Origin: Clusia tigrina
Lineage: Eukaryota > Arthropoda > Insecta > Diptera > Clusiidae
DNA length: 64,000 nucleotides
Direction: 5' to 3'
Assembly (NCBI GenBank): GCA_920105625.2
Contig: OV050032.1
Location: 95,154,542-95,218,541 of the forward strand
The notes below the pieces were generated by a model. The model ran no database searches. It had not been told where the DNA came from and worked only from the letters and a program-made list of their open reading frames with translations. Both the position numbers and the translations under genes were made by a program. Positions 1-11,745 of the stretch are shown one piece after another (position 1 is the first letter of the stretch; every line of letters starts with the position of its first letter).

Positions 1-196
1 ACCTTGAAGTTTTGTAATAATAAAGAACTCGAGCATCTTGTCAATTTAAGTTATCGCTCAAAGCTATGCTACCCTAGAGTTCCAAATCAAACGCTGATAA
101 AACTTCAAATAGCCCTAACTTCTATACGGTACGTCCTACACATATCAAAGTTTGCAACATACAAATGCTTGTAACTTTTTACTGGAGCGTCATAAA
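1..196 (+). repeat. Reference monomer and its internal landmarks
   Basis: This is used here as monomer positions 1-196. Landmarks common to most copies are: AATAAA at 19-24; overlapping palindromes AGTACT (24-29) and CTCGAG (28-33); GGCC at 111-114 in many copies; GTAC at 129-132; a TTG at 152-154; and a T-run at 176-180. Five CpGs fall at 30, 55, 127, 132 and 188. Short dyads are TTGT-A-ACAA (12-20), ATCA-N5-TGAT (86-98) and TTTG-N7-CAAA (151-165). The main barcode sites are 9 (A/G), 18-22, 28-29 (CT/CC/AT), 35 (C/A), 51-52 (CC/CT/TT), 63 (G/A), 76 (T/A), 110-112, 124 (A/T), 132-133, 142, 153, 161 and 174. This first copy is unusual at position 26 (A instead of T). Confidence 0.9.
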
Positions 197-588
197 ACCT
201 TGAAATTCTGTAATAATGAAGTACTCGAGCATCTTGTCAATTTAAGTTATCGCTCAAAACTATGCTACCCTAGAGTCCCAAATCAAACACTGATAAAACT
301 TCAAACGCCCCTAACTTCTATACGGTACGTCCTACACCTATCAAAGTTTGCAACATACAAATGCTTGTAACTTTTTACTGGAGCGTCATAAAATCTTGAA
401 ATTTTGTAACTATAAAGTACTCGAGCCTCTTGTCAATTTAAGCCATCGCTCAAAGCTATGCTACCCTAGAGTCCCAAATCAAACACTGATAAAACTTTAA
501 ATGGCCCAAACTTCTATACGGTACGTCCTACACCTATCAAAGTTTGCAACATACAAATGCTTGTAACTTTTTACTGGAGCGTCATAAA
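1..588 (+). repeat. Three-monomer block, copy of 4,706-5,293
   Basis: The three monomers share rare variants with 4,706-5,293: GAGTTCC, AACGCTG and ACACATATC in the first, ATTCTGTAATAATGAAG in the second, and AACTATAAAG with ACTTTAAA in the third. The offset is 4,705 bp, which is 24 monomers plus 1 bp. A few substitutions separate the copies, for example GAACTC at 25 against GTACTC and CCCAAAC at 505 against CCCTAAC. Homology stops at the next monomer boundary. Confidence 0.88.
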
Positions 589-1117
589 ACCTTGAAGTTT
601 TGTAACAGTAAAGTACCCGAGCCTCTTGTCAATTTAAGCCATCGCTCAAAGCTATGCTACCCTTGAGTCCCAAATCAAACACTGATAAAACTTCACACGG
701 CCCTAACTTCTATACGGTATGTCCTACACCTATCAAAGTTTGCAACATACAAATGCTTGTAACTTTTTACTAGAGCGTCATAAAACCTTGAAATTTTGTA
801 ACAATAAAATACTCGAGCCTCTTGTCAATTTAAGCCATCGCTCAAAGCTATGCTACCCTTGCGTCCCAAATCAAACACTGATAAAACTTCAAATGGTCCT
901 AACTTCTATACGGTACGTCCTACACCTATCAAAGTTTGCAACATACAAATGCTTGTAACTTTTTACTGGAGCGTCATAAAACCTTGAAATTTAGTATCAA
1001 TAAAGTACTCGACCCTCTTGTCAATTTAAGCTATCGCTCAAAGCTATGCTACCCTTGAGTCCCAAATCAAACATTGATAAAACTTCAAATGGCCCTAACT
1101 TCTTTACGGTACGTCCT
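589..1117 (+). repeat. Block matching 6,078-6,606, four monomers displaced
   Basis: Rare markers CACACGGCCC and GGTATGTCC (about 694-722), CTTGCGTCC (about 858) and the TTAGTATCAAT monomer (from 981) recur in the same order at 6,078-6,606. The offset is now 5,489 bp, where the preceding block had 4,705. The 784-bp (four-monomer) segment 5,294-6,077 therefore has no counterpart here. By about 1,120 the match jumps a further monomer ahead, to 6,811. Confidence 0.82.
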
Positions 1118-1372
1118 ACACCTATCAATGTTGGCAACATTCAAATGCTTGTAACTTTTTACTGGCGCGTCATAAAGCCTTGAAATTTTGTAACAATGAA
1201 GTACCCGAGCCTCTTGTAAATTTAAGCTATCGCTCAAAGCTATGCTACCCTTGAATCCTAAATCAAACACTGATAAATATTCAAATGGCCCTACCTTCTA
1301 TACGGTACGTCCTACACCTATCAAAGTTTGCAACATACAAATGCTTGTAACTTTTTACTGGAGCGTCATAAA

Positions 1373-2065
1373 ACCTTGAAGTTTTGTAACAATACAGTAC
1401 TCGATCCTCTTGTCAATTTAAGCTATCGCTCAAAGCTATGCTACCCTAGAGTCCCAAATCAAACACTGATAAAACTTCAATTGGCCCTAACTTCTATACG
1501 GTACGTCCTACACCTATCAAAGTTTGCACATACAAATGCTTGTATCTTTTTACTGGAGCGTCATAAAACCTTGAAATTTTGTAACAATAAAGTACTCGAG
1601 CATCTTGTCAATTTAAGCCATCGCTCAAAGCTATGCTACCCTAGAGTCCCAAATCAAACACTGATAAAACTTTAAATGGCCCTAACTTCTATACGGTACG
1701 TCCTACACCTATCGAAGTTTGCAACATACAAATACTTCTAACTTTTTACTGGAGCGTCATAAAACCTTGAAGTTTTGTAACAATAAAGTACTCGAGCCTT
1801 TTGTCAATTTAAGCCATCGCTCAAAGCTATGCTACCCTAGAGTCCCAAATCAAACACTGATAAAACTTCAAACGCCCCTAACTTCTTTGCGGTACGTCCT
1901 ACACCTATCAAAGTTTGCAACATACAAATGCTTGTAACTTTTTACTGGAGCGTCATAAAATCTTGAAGTTTTGTAATAATAAAGTACTCGAGCCTCTTGT
2001 CAATTTAAGCCATCGCTCAAAGCTATGCTACCCTTGAGTCCCAAATAAAACACTGATAAAACTTC
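1373..2065 (+). repeat. Three-and-a-half-monomer block, copy of 9,406-10,099
   Basis: Shared rare states include AATACAGTACTCGATCC at the start, CTTCAATTGGCC, the GAGCCTTTTG monomer with CTTCTTTGCGG, and AAATAAAACACTG near the end. The offset is 8,033-8,034 bp, about 41 monomers. The copy diverges after about 2,065. It carries a private 1-bp deletion near 1,528 (GCACATAC for GCAACATAC). Confidence 0.85.
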
Positions 2066-2973
2066 AAATGGCCCTAGCTTCTATACGGTACGTCCTACAC
2101 CTATCAAAGTTTGCAACATACAAATGCTTGTAACTTTTTACTGGAGCGTCATACAACCTTGAAATTTTGTAAATATAAAGTACTCGAGCCTCTTGTCAAT
2201 TTAAGCCATCGTTCAAAGCTATGCTACCCTCGAGTCCCAAATCAAACACTGATAAAACTTCGAATGGCCCTAACTTCTATACAGTACGTCCTACACTTAT
2301 CAAAGTTTGCAACATACAAATGCTTGTAACTTTTTACTGGAGCGTCATAAAACCTTGAAATTTTGTAACAATAAAGTTCTCGAGCCTCTTGCCAATTTAA
2401 GCCATTGCTCAAAGCTATGCTACCCTTGAGTCCCAAATCAAACACTGATAAAACTTCAAATGGCCCTAGCTTCTATACGGTACGTCCTACACATATCAAA
2501 GTTTGCAACATACAAATGCTTGTAACTTTTTACTGGAGCGTCATAAAACCTTGAAATTTTGTAACAATAAAGTACCCGAGCCTCTTGTCAATTTAAGTTA
2601 TCGCTCAAAGCTATGCTTCCGTAGAGTCCCAAATCAAACACTGATAAAACTTCAAACGCCCCTAACTTCTATACGGTACGTCCTACACCTATCAAAGTTT
2701 GCAACATACAAATGCTTGTAACTTTTTACTGGAGCGTCATAGAACCTTGAAATTTTGTAACAATAAAGTACTCGAGCCTCTTGTCAATTTAAGCTATCGC
2801 TCAAAGCTATGCTACCCTTGAGTCCCAAATCAAACACTGATAAAACTTCAAACGCACCTAACTTCTATACGGTACGGCCTACACCTATCAAAGTTTGCAA
2901 CATTCAAATGCTTGTAACTTTTTACTGGAGCGTCATAAAATCTTGAAATTTTGTAACAATAAAGTACTCGAGC

Positions 2974-3286
2974 CTCTTTGTCAATTTAAGCCATCGCACA
3001 AAGCTATGCTACCCTTGAGTCCCAAATCAAACACTGATAAAACTTCAAATGGCCCTAGCTTCTATACGGTACGTCCTACACCTATCAAAGTTTGTAACAT
3101 TCAAATGCTTGTAACTTTTTACTGGAGCGTCATAAAATCTTGAAATTTTGTAATAATAAAGTACTCGAGCCTCTTGTCAATTTAAGCTATCGCTCAAAGC
3201 TATGCTACCCTTGAGTCCCAAAGGAAACACTGATAAAACTTCAAACGCCCCTAACTTCTATACGGTACGTCCTACACCTATCAAAG
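2974..3286 (+). repeat. Two 1-bp insertions in nearby monomers
   Basis: CCTCTTTGTC near 2,976 has an extra T, and CAAAGTTTTGCAAC near 3,284 has an extra T. Together they move the array phase by +2 relative to the upstream run. They appear private, since I did not see them in other blocks. Confidence 0.85.
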
Positions 3287-4705
3287 TTTTGCAACATACA
3301 AATGCTTGTAACTTTTTACTGGAGCGTCATAAAACCTTGAAATTTTGTAACAATGAAGTACCCGAGCCTCTTGGCAATTTAAGCCATCGCTCAAAGCTAT
3401 GCTACCCTAGAGTCCCAAATCAAACACTGATAAAACTTCAAATGGCCCTAACTTCTATACGGTACGTCCTACACCTATCAAAGTTTGCAACATACAAATG
3501 CTTGTAACTTTTTACTGGAGCGTCATAAAACCTTGAAGTTTTGTAACAATAAAGTACTCGAGCATCGTGTCAATTTAAGTTATCGCTCAAAGCTATGCTA
3601 CCCTAGAGTCCCAAATCAAACACTGATAAAACTTCAAACGCCCCTAACTTTTTTACGGTACGTCCTACACCTATCAAAGTTTGCAACATACAAATGCTTG
3701 TAACTTTTTACTGGAGCGTCATAAAACCTTGAAATTTTGTAACAATAAAGTACTCGAGCCTCTTGTCAATTTAAGCCATCGCGCAAAGCTATGCTACCCT
3801 AGAGTCCCAAATCAAACACTGATAAAACTTCAAACGCCCCTAACTTCTATACGGTACGTCCTACACCTATCAAAGTTTTCAACATACAAATGCTTGTAAC
3901 TTTTTACTGGAGCGTCATAGAACCTTGAAATTTTGTAACAATAAAGTACTCGAGCCTCTTGTCAATTTAAGCTATCGCTCAAAGCTATGCTACCCTTGAG
4001 TCCCAAATCAAACACTGATAAAACTTCAAACGCCCCTAACTTCTATACGGTACGTCCTACACCTATCAAAGTTTGCAACATTCAAATCCTTGTAACTTTT
4101 TACTGGAGCGTCATAAAATCTTGAAATTTTGTAACAATAAAGTACTCGAGCCTCTTGTCAATTTAAGCCATCGTTCAAAGCTATGCTACCCTTGAGTCCC
4201 AAATCAAACACTGATAAAACTTCAAATGGCCCTAGCTTCTATACGGTACGTCCTACACCTATCAAAGTTGGTAACATTCAAATGCTTGTAACTTTTTACT
4301 GGAGCGTTATAAAATCTTGAAATTTTGTAACAATAAAGTACTCGAGCCTCTTGTCAATTTAAGCCATCGCTCAAAGCTATGCTACCCTTGAGTCCCAAAG
4401 GAAACACTGATAAAACTTCAAACGCCCCTAACTTCTATACGGTACGTCCTACACCTATCAAAGTTTGCAACATACAAATGCTTGTAACTTTTTACTGGAG
4501 CGTCATAAAACCTTGAAATTTTGTAACAATGAAGTACTCGAGCCTCTTGTCAATTTAAGCCATCGCTCAAAGCTATGCTACCCTAGAGTCCCAAATCAAA
4601 CACTGATAAAACTTCAAATGGCCCTAACTTCTATACGGTACGTCCTACACCTATCAAAGTTTGCAACATACAAATGCTTGTAACTTTTTACTGGAGCCTC
4701 ATAAA

Positions 4706-5293
4706 ACCTTGAAGTTTTGTAATAATAAAGTACTCGAGCATCTTGTCAATTTAAGTTATCGCTCAAAGCTATGCTACCCTAGAGTTCCAAATCAAACGCT
4801 GATAAAACTTCAAATAGCCCTAACTTCTATACGGTACGTCCTACACATATCAAAGTTTGCAACATACAAATGCTTGTAACTTTTTACTGGAGCGTCATAA
4901 AACCTTGAAATTCTGTAATAATGAAGTACTCGAGCATCTTGTCAATTTAAGTTATCGCTCAAAACTATGCTACCCTAGAGTCCCAAATCAAACACTGATA
5001 AAACTTCAAACGCCCCTAACTTCTATACGGTACGTCCTACACCTATCAAAGTTTGCAACATACAAATGCTTGTAACTTTTTACTGGAGCGTCATAAAATC
5101 TTGAAATTTTGTAACTATAAAGTACTCGAGCCTCTTGTCAATTTAAGCCATCGCTCAAAGCTATGCTACCCTAGAGTCCCAAATCAAACACTGATAAAAC
5201 TTTAAATGGCCCTAACTTCTATACGGTACGTCCTACACCTATCAAAGTTTGCAACATACAAATGCTTGTAACTTTTTACTGGAGCGTCATAAA
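4706..5293 (+). repeat. Three-monomer block, partner of 1-588
   Basis: This is the second copy of the block at the window start, with the same rare variant order. It is followed by a monomer with TAATCGAG and CAATTTTAGCC (5,294). That monomer type recurs at 12,542, 14,110, 16,658, 18,226, 20,963 and 25,275 and is a good tracer of the region I lineage. Confidence 0.85.
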
Positions 5294-6273
5294 ACCTTGA
5301 AGTTTTGGAACAATAAAGTAATCGAGACTTTTGTCAATTTTAGCCATCGCTCAAAGCTATGCTACCCTAGAGTCCCAAATCAAACACTGATAAAACTTCA
5401 AACGCCCCTAACTTCTATACGGTACGTCCTACACCTATCAAAGTTTGCAACATACAAATGCTTGTAACTTTTTACTGGAGCGTCATAAAACCTTGAAATT
5501 TTGTAACAATGAAGTACTCGAGCCTCTTGTCAATTTAAGCCATCGCTCAAAGCTATGCTACCCTTGATTCCCAAATCAAACACTGATAAAACTTCAAATG
5601 GCCCTTACTTCTTTACGGTACGTCCTACACCTATCAATGTTGGCAACATTCAAATGCTTGTAACTTTTTACTGGAGCGTCATAAAACCTTGAATTTTTGT
5701 AACAATAAAGTACCCGAGCCTCTTGTCAATTTAAGCTATCGCTCAAAGCTATGCTACCCTTGAGTCCCAAATCAAAGACTGATAAAACTTCAAATGGCCC
5801 TAACTTATTTACGGTACGTCCTACAACTATCAAAGTTGGCAACATACAAATGCTTGTAACTTTTTACTGGAGCGTCATAAAACCTTGAAATTTTGTAACA
5901 ATAAAGTACTCGAGCCTCTTGTCAATTTAAGCTATCGCTCAAAGCTATGCTACCCATGAGTCCCAAATCAAACACTGATAAAACTTCAGATGGCCCTAAC
6001 TTCTTTACGGTACGTCCTACACCTATCAAAGTTGGCAACATACAAATGCTTGTAACTTTTTACTGGAGCGTCATAAAACCTTGAAATTTTGTAACAGTAA
6101 AGTACCCGAGCCTCTTGTCAATTTAAGCCATCGCTCAAAGCTATGCTACCCTTGAGTCCCAAATCAAACACTGATAAAACTTCACACGGCCCTAACTTCT
6201 ATACGGTATGTCCTACACCTATCAAAGTTTGCAACATACAAATGCTTGTAACTTTTTACTAGAGCTTCATAAA

Positions 6274-7340
6274 ACCTTGAAATTTTATAACAATAAAGTA
6301 CTCGAGCCTCTTGTCAATTTAAGCCATCGCTCAAAGCTATGCTACCCTTGCGTCCCAAATCAAACACTGATAAAACTTCAAATGGCCCTAACTTCTATAC
6401 GGTACGTCCTACACCTATCAAAGTTTGCAACATACAAATGCTTGTAACTTTTTACTGGAGCGTCATAAAACCTTGAAATTTAGTATCAATAAAGTACTCG
6501 ACCCTCTTGTCAATTTAAGCTATCGCTCAAAGCTATGCTACCCTTGAGTCCCAAATCAAACATTGATAAAACTTCAAATGGCCCTAACTTCTTTACGGTA
6601 CGTCCTACACCTATCAAAGTTGGCAACATACAAATGCTTGTAACTTTTTACTGGAGCGTCATAAAACCTTGAAATTTTGTAACAATAAAGTACTCGAGCC
6701 TCTTGTCAATTTAAGCCATCGCTCAAAGCTATGCTACCCTTGAGTCCCAAATCAAACACTGTTAAAACTTCAAATGGCCCTAACGTCTTTATGGTACGTC
6801 CTACACCTATCAATGTTGGCAACATTCAAATGCTTGTAACTTTTTACTGGCGCGTCATAAAGCCTTGAAATTTTGTAACAATAAAGTACTCGAGCCTCTT
6901 GTCAATTTAAGCCATCGCTCAAAGCTATGCAACCCTAGAGTCCTAAATCAAACACTGATAAAACTTCAAACGCCCCTAACTTCTATACGGTACGTCCTAC
7001 ACCTATCAAAGTATGCAACATACAAGTGCTTGTAACTTTTTACTGGAGCGTCATAAAACCTTGAAATTTTGTAACAATGAAGTACTCGAGCCTCTTGTCA
7101 ATTTAAGCTATCGCTCAAAGCTATGCTACCCTTGAGTCCCAAATCAAACACTGATAAAACTTCAAACGCCCCTAACTTCTTTACGGTACGTCCTACACCT
7201 ATCAAAGTTTGCAACATACAAATGCTTGTAACTTTTTACTGGAGCGTCATAAAACCTTGAAATTTTGTAACAATGAAGTACCCGAGCCTCTTGTCATTTT
7301 AAGCTATCGCTCAAAGCTATGCTACCCTTGAGTCCCAAAT
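6274..7340 (+). repeat. Seven-monomer higher-order block, copy 1
   Basis: The ordered markers are AATTTTATAAC, CTTGCGTCC, TTAGTATCAAT with TCGACCC (6,470), ACTGGCGCGTC followed by AAAGCC (about 6,848), GCAACCCTAGAGTCCTAAA (about 6,927), TATGCAACATACAAGTGC (about 7,011) and GTCATTTTAAGC (about 7,293). The same order returns 1,371 bp later and again, in part, from 21,943. A 1-bp deletion near 7,456 (GAAGTTTG) accounts for 1,371 rather than 1,372. Confidence 0.85.
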
Positions 7341-7644
7341 CAAACACTGATAAATATTCAAATGGCCCTAACTTCTATACGGTACGTCCTACACCTATCA
7401 AAGTTTGCAACATACAAATGCTTGTATCTTTTTACTGGAGCGTCATAAAACCTTGAAGTTTGTAACAATATAGTACTCGAGCCTCTTGTCAATTTAAGCC
7501 ATCGCTCAAAGCTATGCTACCCTTGAGTCCCAAATCAAACACTGATAAAACTTCAAATGGCCCTAACTGCTATACGGTACGTCCTACACCTATCAAAGTT
7601 TGCAACATACAAATGCTTGTAACTTTTTACTAGAGCATCATAAA

Positions 7645-8711
7645 ACCTTGAAATTTTATAACAATAAAGTACTCGAGCCTCTTGTCAATTTAAGCCATCG
7701 CTCAAAGCTATGCTACCCTTGCGTCCCAAATCAAACACTGATAAAACTTCAAATGGCCCTAACTTCTATACGGTACGTCCTACACCTATCAAAGTTTGCA
7801 ACATACAAATGCTTGTAACTTTTTACTGGAGCGTCAAAAAACCTTGAAATTTAGTATCAATAAAGTACTCGACCCTCTTGTCAATTTAAGCTATCGCTCA
7901 AAGCTATGCTACCCTTGAGTCCCAAATCAAACATTGATAAAACTTCAAATGGCCCTAACTTCTTTACGGTACGTCCTACACCTATCAAAGTTGGCAACAT
8001 ACAAATGCTTGTAACTTTTTACTGGAGCGTCATAAAACCTTGAAATTTTGTAACAATGAAGTACTCGAGCCTCTTGTCAATTTAAGCTATCGCTCAAAGC
8101 TATGCTACCCTTGAGTCCCAATTCAAACACTGATAAAACTTCAAACGCCCCTAACTTCTTTACGGTACGTCCTACACCTATCAATGTTGGCAACATTCTA
8201 ATGCTTGTAACTTTTTACTGGCGCGTTCTAAAGCCTTGAAATTTTGTAACAATAAAGTACTCGAGCCTCTTGTCAATTTAAGCCATCGCTCAAAGCTATG
8301 CAACCCTAGAGTCCTAAATCAAACACTGATAAAACTTCAAACGCCCCTAACTTCTATACGGTACGTCCTACACCTATCAAAGTATGCAACATACAAGTGC
8401 TTGTAACTTTTTACTGGAGCGTCATAAAACCTTGAAATTTTGTAACAATGAAGTACTCGAGCCTCTTGTCAATTTAAGATATCGCTCAAAGCTATGCTAC
8501 CCTTGAGTCCCAATTCAAACACTGATAAAACTTCAAACGCCCCTAACTTCTTTACGGTACGTCCTACACCTATCAAAGTTTGCAACATACAAATGCTTGT
8601 AACTTTTTACAGGAGCGTCATAAAACCTTGAAATTTTGTAACAATGAAGTACCCGAGCCTCTTGTCATTTTAAGCTATCGCTCAAAGCTATGCTACCCTT
8701 GAGTCCCAAAT
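7645..8711 (+). repeat. Seven-monomer higher-order block, copy 2
   Basis: It carries the copy 1 markers at an offset of 1,371 bp. One monomer (about 8,037-8,232) is exchanged: it has AACAATGAAG and CAAACGCCCC, the type seen at 7,058, in place of the CTGTTAAAAC type at 6,666. Near 8,742 it shares CTGCTATACGG with 7,566, a six-monomer offset, so the copy ends in a switch of register. Confidence 0.8.
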
Positions 8712-8820
8712 CAAACACTGATAAAACTTCAAATGGCCCTAACTGCTATACGGTACGTCCTACACCTATCAAAGTTTGCAACATACAAATGCTTCTATCT
8801 TTTTACTGGAGCGTCATAAA

Positions 8821-9013
8821 ACCTTGAAATTTTGTAACAATAAAGTACTCGAACCTCTTGTTAATTTAAGCCATCGCTCAAAGCTATGATACCCTTGAGT
8901 CCCAAATCAAACACTGATAAAACTTCAAATGGCCCTAACTTATTTACGGTACGTCCTACTCCTATCAAAGTTTGCAACATATAACTTGTAACTTTTTACT
9001 GGAGCGTCATAAA
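8821..9013 (+). repeat. 193-bp monomer with a 3-bp deletion
   Basis: The monomer starting at 8,821 has TCGAACCTC and TTGTTAATTT. It ends with CATATAACTTGTAAC, where CATACAAATGCTTGTAAC is usual, so it is 193 bp. The same pair of features recurs at 30,752 and 34,973, with TAACTTATAAC. That links this site to region II by descent. Confidence 0.85.
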
Positions 9014-9405
9014 ACCTTGAAGTTTTGTAACAATAAAGTACTCGAGCATCTTGTCAATTTAAGTTATCGCTCAAAACTATGCTACCCTAGAGTCCCAAAT
9101 CAAACACTGATAAAACTTCAAATGGCCCTAACATCTATACGGTACGTCCTACACCCATCTAAGTTTGCAACATACAAATGCTTCTAACTTTTTACTGGAG
9201 CGTCATAAAACCTTGAAGTTTTGTAACAATAAAGTACCCGAGCCTTTTGTCAATTTAAGCTATCGCTCAAAGCTATGCAACCCTAGAGTCCTAAATCAAA
9301 CACTGATAAAACTTCAAACGCCCCTAACTTGTATACGGTACGTCCTACACCTATCAAAGTTTGCAACATACAAATGCTTGTAACTTTTTACTGGAGCGTC
9401 ATAAA

Positions 9406-10099
9406 ACCTTGAAGTTTTGTAACAATACAGTACTCGATCCTCTTGTCAATTTAAGCTATCGCTCAAAGCTATACTACCCTAGAGTCCCAAATCAAACACT
9501 GATAAAACTTCAATTGGCCCTAACTTCTATACGGTACGTCCTACACCTATCAAAGTTTGCAGCATACAAATGCTTGTATCTTTTTACTGGAGCGTCATAA
9601 AACCTTGAAATTTTGTAACAATAAAGTACTCGAGCATCTTGTCAATTTAAGCCATCGCTCAAAGCTATGCTACCCTAGAGTCCCAAATCAAACACTGATA
9701 AAACTTTAAATGGCCCTAACTTCTATACGGTACGTCCTACACCTATCAAAGTTTGCAACATACAAATGCTTCTAACTTTTTACTGGAGCGTCATAAAACC
9801 TTGAAGTTTTGTAACAATAAAGTACTCGAGCCTTTTGTCAATTTAAGCCATCGCTCAAAGCTATGCTACCCTAGAGTCCCAAATCAAACACTGATAAAAC
9901 TTCAAACGCCCCTAACTTCTTTGCGGTACGTCCTACACCTATCAAAGTTTGCAACATACAAATGCTTGTAACTTTTTACTGGAGCGTCATAAAATCTTGA
10001 AGTTTTGTAATAATAAAGTACTCGAGCCTCTTGTCAATTTAAGCCATCGCTCAAAGCTATGCTACCCTTGAGTCCCAAATAAAACACTGATAAAACTTC
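9406..10099 (+). repeat. Block matching 1,373-2,065
   Basis: This is the partner of the block at 1,373 and keeps AATACAGTACTCGATCC, CTTCTTTGCGG and AAATAAAACACTG in order. It lacks the 1-bp deletion of its partner. Confidence 0.83.
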
Positions 10100-10385
10100 A
10101 AACGCGCCTAACTTCTTTACGGTACGTCCTACACCTATCAAAGTTTGCAACATACAAATGCTTGTATCTTTTTACTGGAGCGTCATAAAACCTTGAAGTT
10201 TTGTAGCAATAAAGTACTCGAGCATCTTGTCAATTTAAGTTATCGCTCAAAACTATGCTACCCTAGAGTCCCAAATCAAACACTGATAAAACTTCAAATT
10301 GCCCTAACTTCTATACGGCACGTCCTATTCCTATCAAAGTTTGCAACATACAAATGCTTGTAACTTTTTACTGGAGCGTCATAAA

Positions 10386-10960
10386 ACCTTGAAGTTTTGT
10401 AACAATGAAGTACCCGAGCCTCTTGTCAATTTAAGCTATCGCTCAAAGCTATGCTACCCTTGAGTCCCAAATCAAACACTGATAAATATTCAAATGGCTC
10501 TAACTTCTATACGGTACGTCCTACACCTATCAAAGTTTGCAACATACAAATGCTTGTATCTTTTTACGGGAGCGTCAGAAAACCTTGAAGTTTTGTAACA
10601 ATAGAGTACTCGAGCCTCTTGTCAATTTAAGCCATCGCTCAAAGCTATGCTACCCTTGAGTCCCAAATCAAACACTGATAAAACTTCAAATGGCCCTAAC
10701 TTCTATACGGTACGTCCTACACCTATCAAAGTTTGCAACATACAAATGCTTGTATCTTTTTACTGGAGCGTCATAAAACCTTGAAATTTTGTAACAATAA
10801 AGTACTCGAGCCTCTTGTCAATTTAAGCCATCGCTCAAAGTTATGCTACCCTTGAGTCCCAAATCAAACACTGATAAAACTTCAAATGGCCCTAACTTCT
10901 TTACGGTACGTCCTATTCCTATCAAAGTTTGCAACATACAAATGCTTGTAACTTTTTACT
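10386..10960 (+). repeat. Three monomers duplicated at four-monomer spacing, copy 1
   Basis: The private combination ACGGGAGCGTCAGAAAACC (about 10,566), AACAATAGAGTACTC (about 10,599) and AAAGTTATGC (about 10,837) followed by CCTATTCCTATC recurs exactly 784 bp downstream. The flanking monomers at 10,190 and 10,974 differ, so about three monomers match. Confidence 0.82.
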
Positions 10961-11169
10961 GGAGCGTCATAAAATCTTGAAGTTTTGTAATAATAAAGTA
11001 CTCGAGCCTCTTGTCAATTTAAGCCATCGCTCAAAGCTATGCTACCCTTGAGTCCCAAATCAAACACTGAGAAAACTTCAAACGCCCCTAACTTCTTTAC
11101 GGTACGTCCTACACCTATCAAAGTTTGCAACATACAAATGCTTGCAACTTTTTACTGGAGCGTCATAAA

Positions 11170-11745
11170 ACCTTGAAATTTTGTAACAATGAAGTACCCG
11201 AGCCTCTTGTCAATTTAAGCTATCGCTCAAAGCTATGCTACCTTTGAGTCCCAAATCAAACACTGATAAATATTCAAATGGCCCTAACTTCTATACGGTA
11301 CGTCCTACACCTATCAAAGTTTGCAACATACAAATGCTTGTATCTTTTTACGGGAGCGTCAGAAAACCTTGAAGTTTTGTAACAATAGAGTACTCGAGCC
11401 TCTTGTCAATTTAAGCCATCGCTCAAAGCTATGCTACCCTTGAGTCCCAAATCAAACACTGATAAAACTTCAAATGGCCCTAACTTCTATACGGTACGTC
11501 CTACACCTATCAAAGTTTGCAACATACAAATGCTTGTATCTTTTTACTGGAGCGTCATAAAACCTTGAAATTTTGTAACAATAAAGTACTCGAGCCTCTT
11601 GTCAATTTAAGCCATCGCTCAAAGTTATGCTACCCTTGAGTCCCAAATCAAACACTGATAAAACTTCAAATGGCCCTAACTTCTTTACGGTTCGTCCTAT
11701 TCCTATCAAAGTTTGCAACATACAAATGCTTGTAACTTTTTACTG
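11170..11745 (+). repeat. Three monomers duplicated at four-monomer spacing, copy 2
   Basis: It repeats the markers of 10,386-10,960 at +784 bp. It has its own changes, such as GGTTCGTCC near 11,690, and CCTTTGAG near 11,232. The GGTTCGTCC state is then inherited by the second 21-mer at about 15,806. Confidence 0.82.

Noticed and set aside
86..98. Small dyads (ATCA-N5-TGAT, TTGT-A-ACAA, TTTG-N7-CAAA, CTCGAG) as protein-binding operators
   Set aside because: They are short, common by chance in a 196-bp AT-rich unit, and altered in many copies (CTCGAG becomes CCCGAG). I mention them only as landmarks.
1328..1675. The longest open frame (115 codons), and similar long ones at 3,202, 30,903, 57,131, 59,090 and 61,834
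   Set aside because: Each is long only because an indel makes the local unit or junction compatible with triplets: 195 bp after a 1-bp loss at 1,528, and a 108-bp remainder after the 88-bp loss at 31,130. This is direct evidence that the frames are artefacts of repeat length.
1085..2445. Minus-strand open frames of 61 and 67 codons at 1,085-1,270 and 2,242-2,445
   Set aside because: They lie wholly inside satellite monomers, and sister monomers break the same frame. No coding signal.
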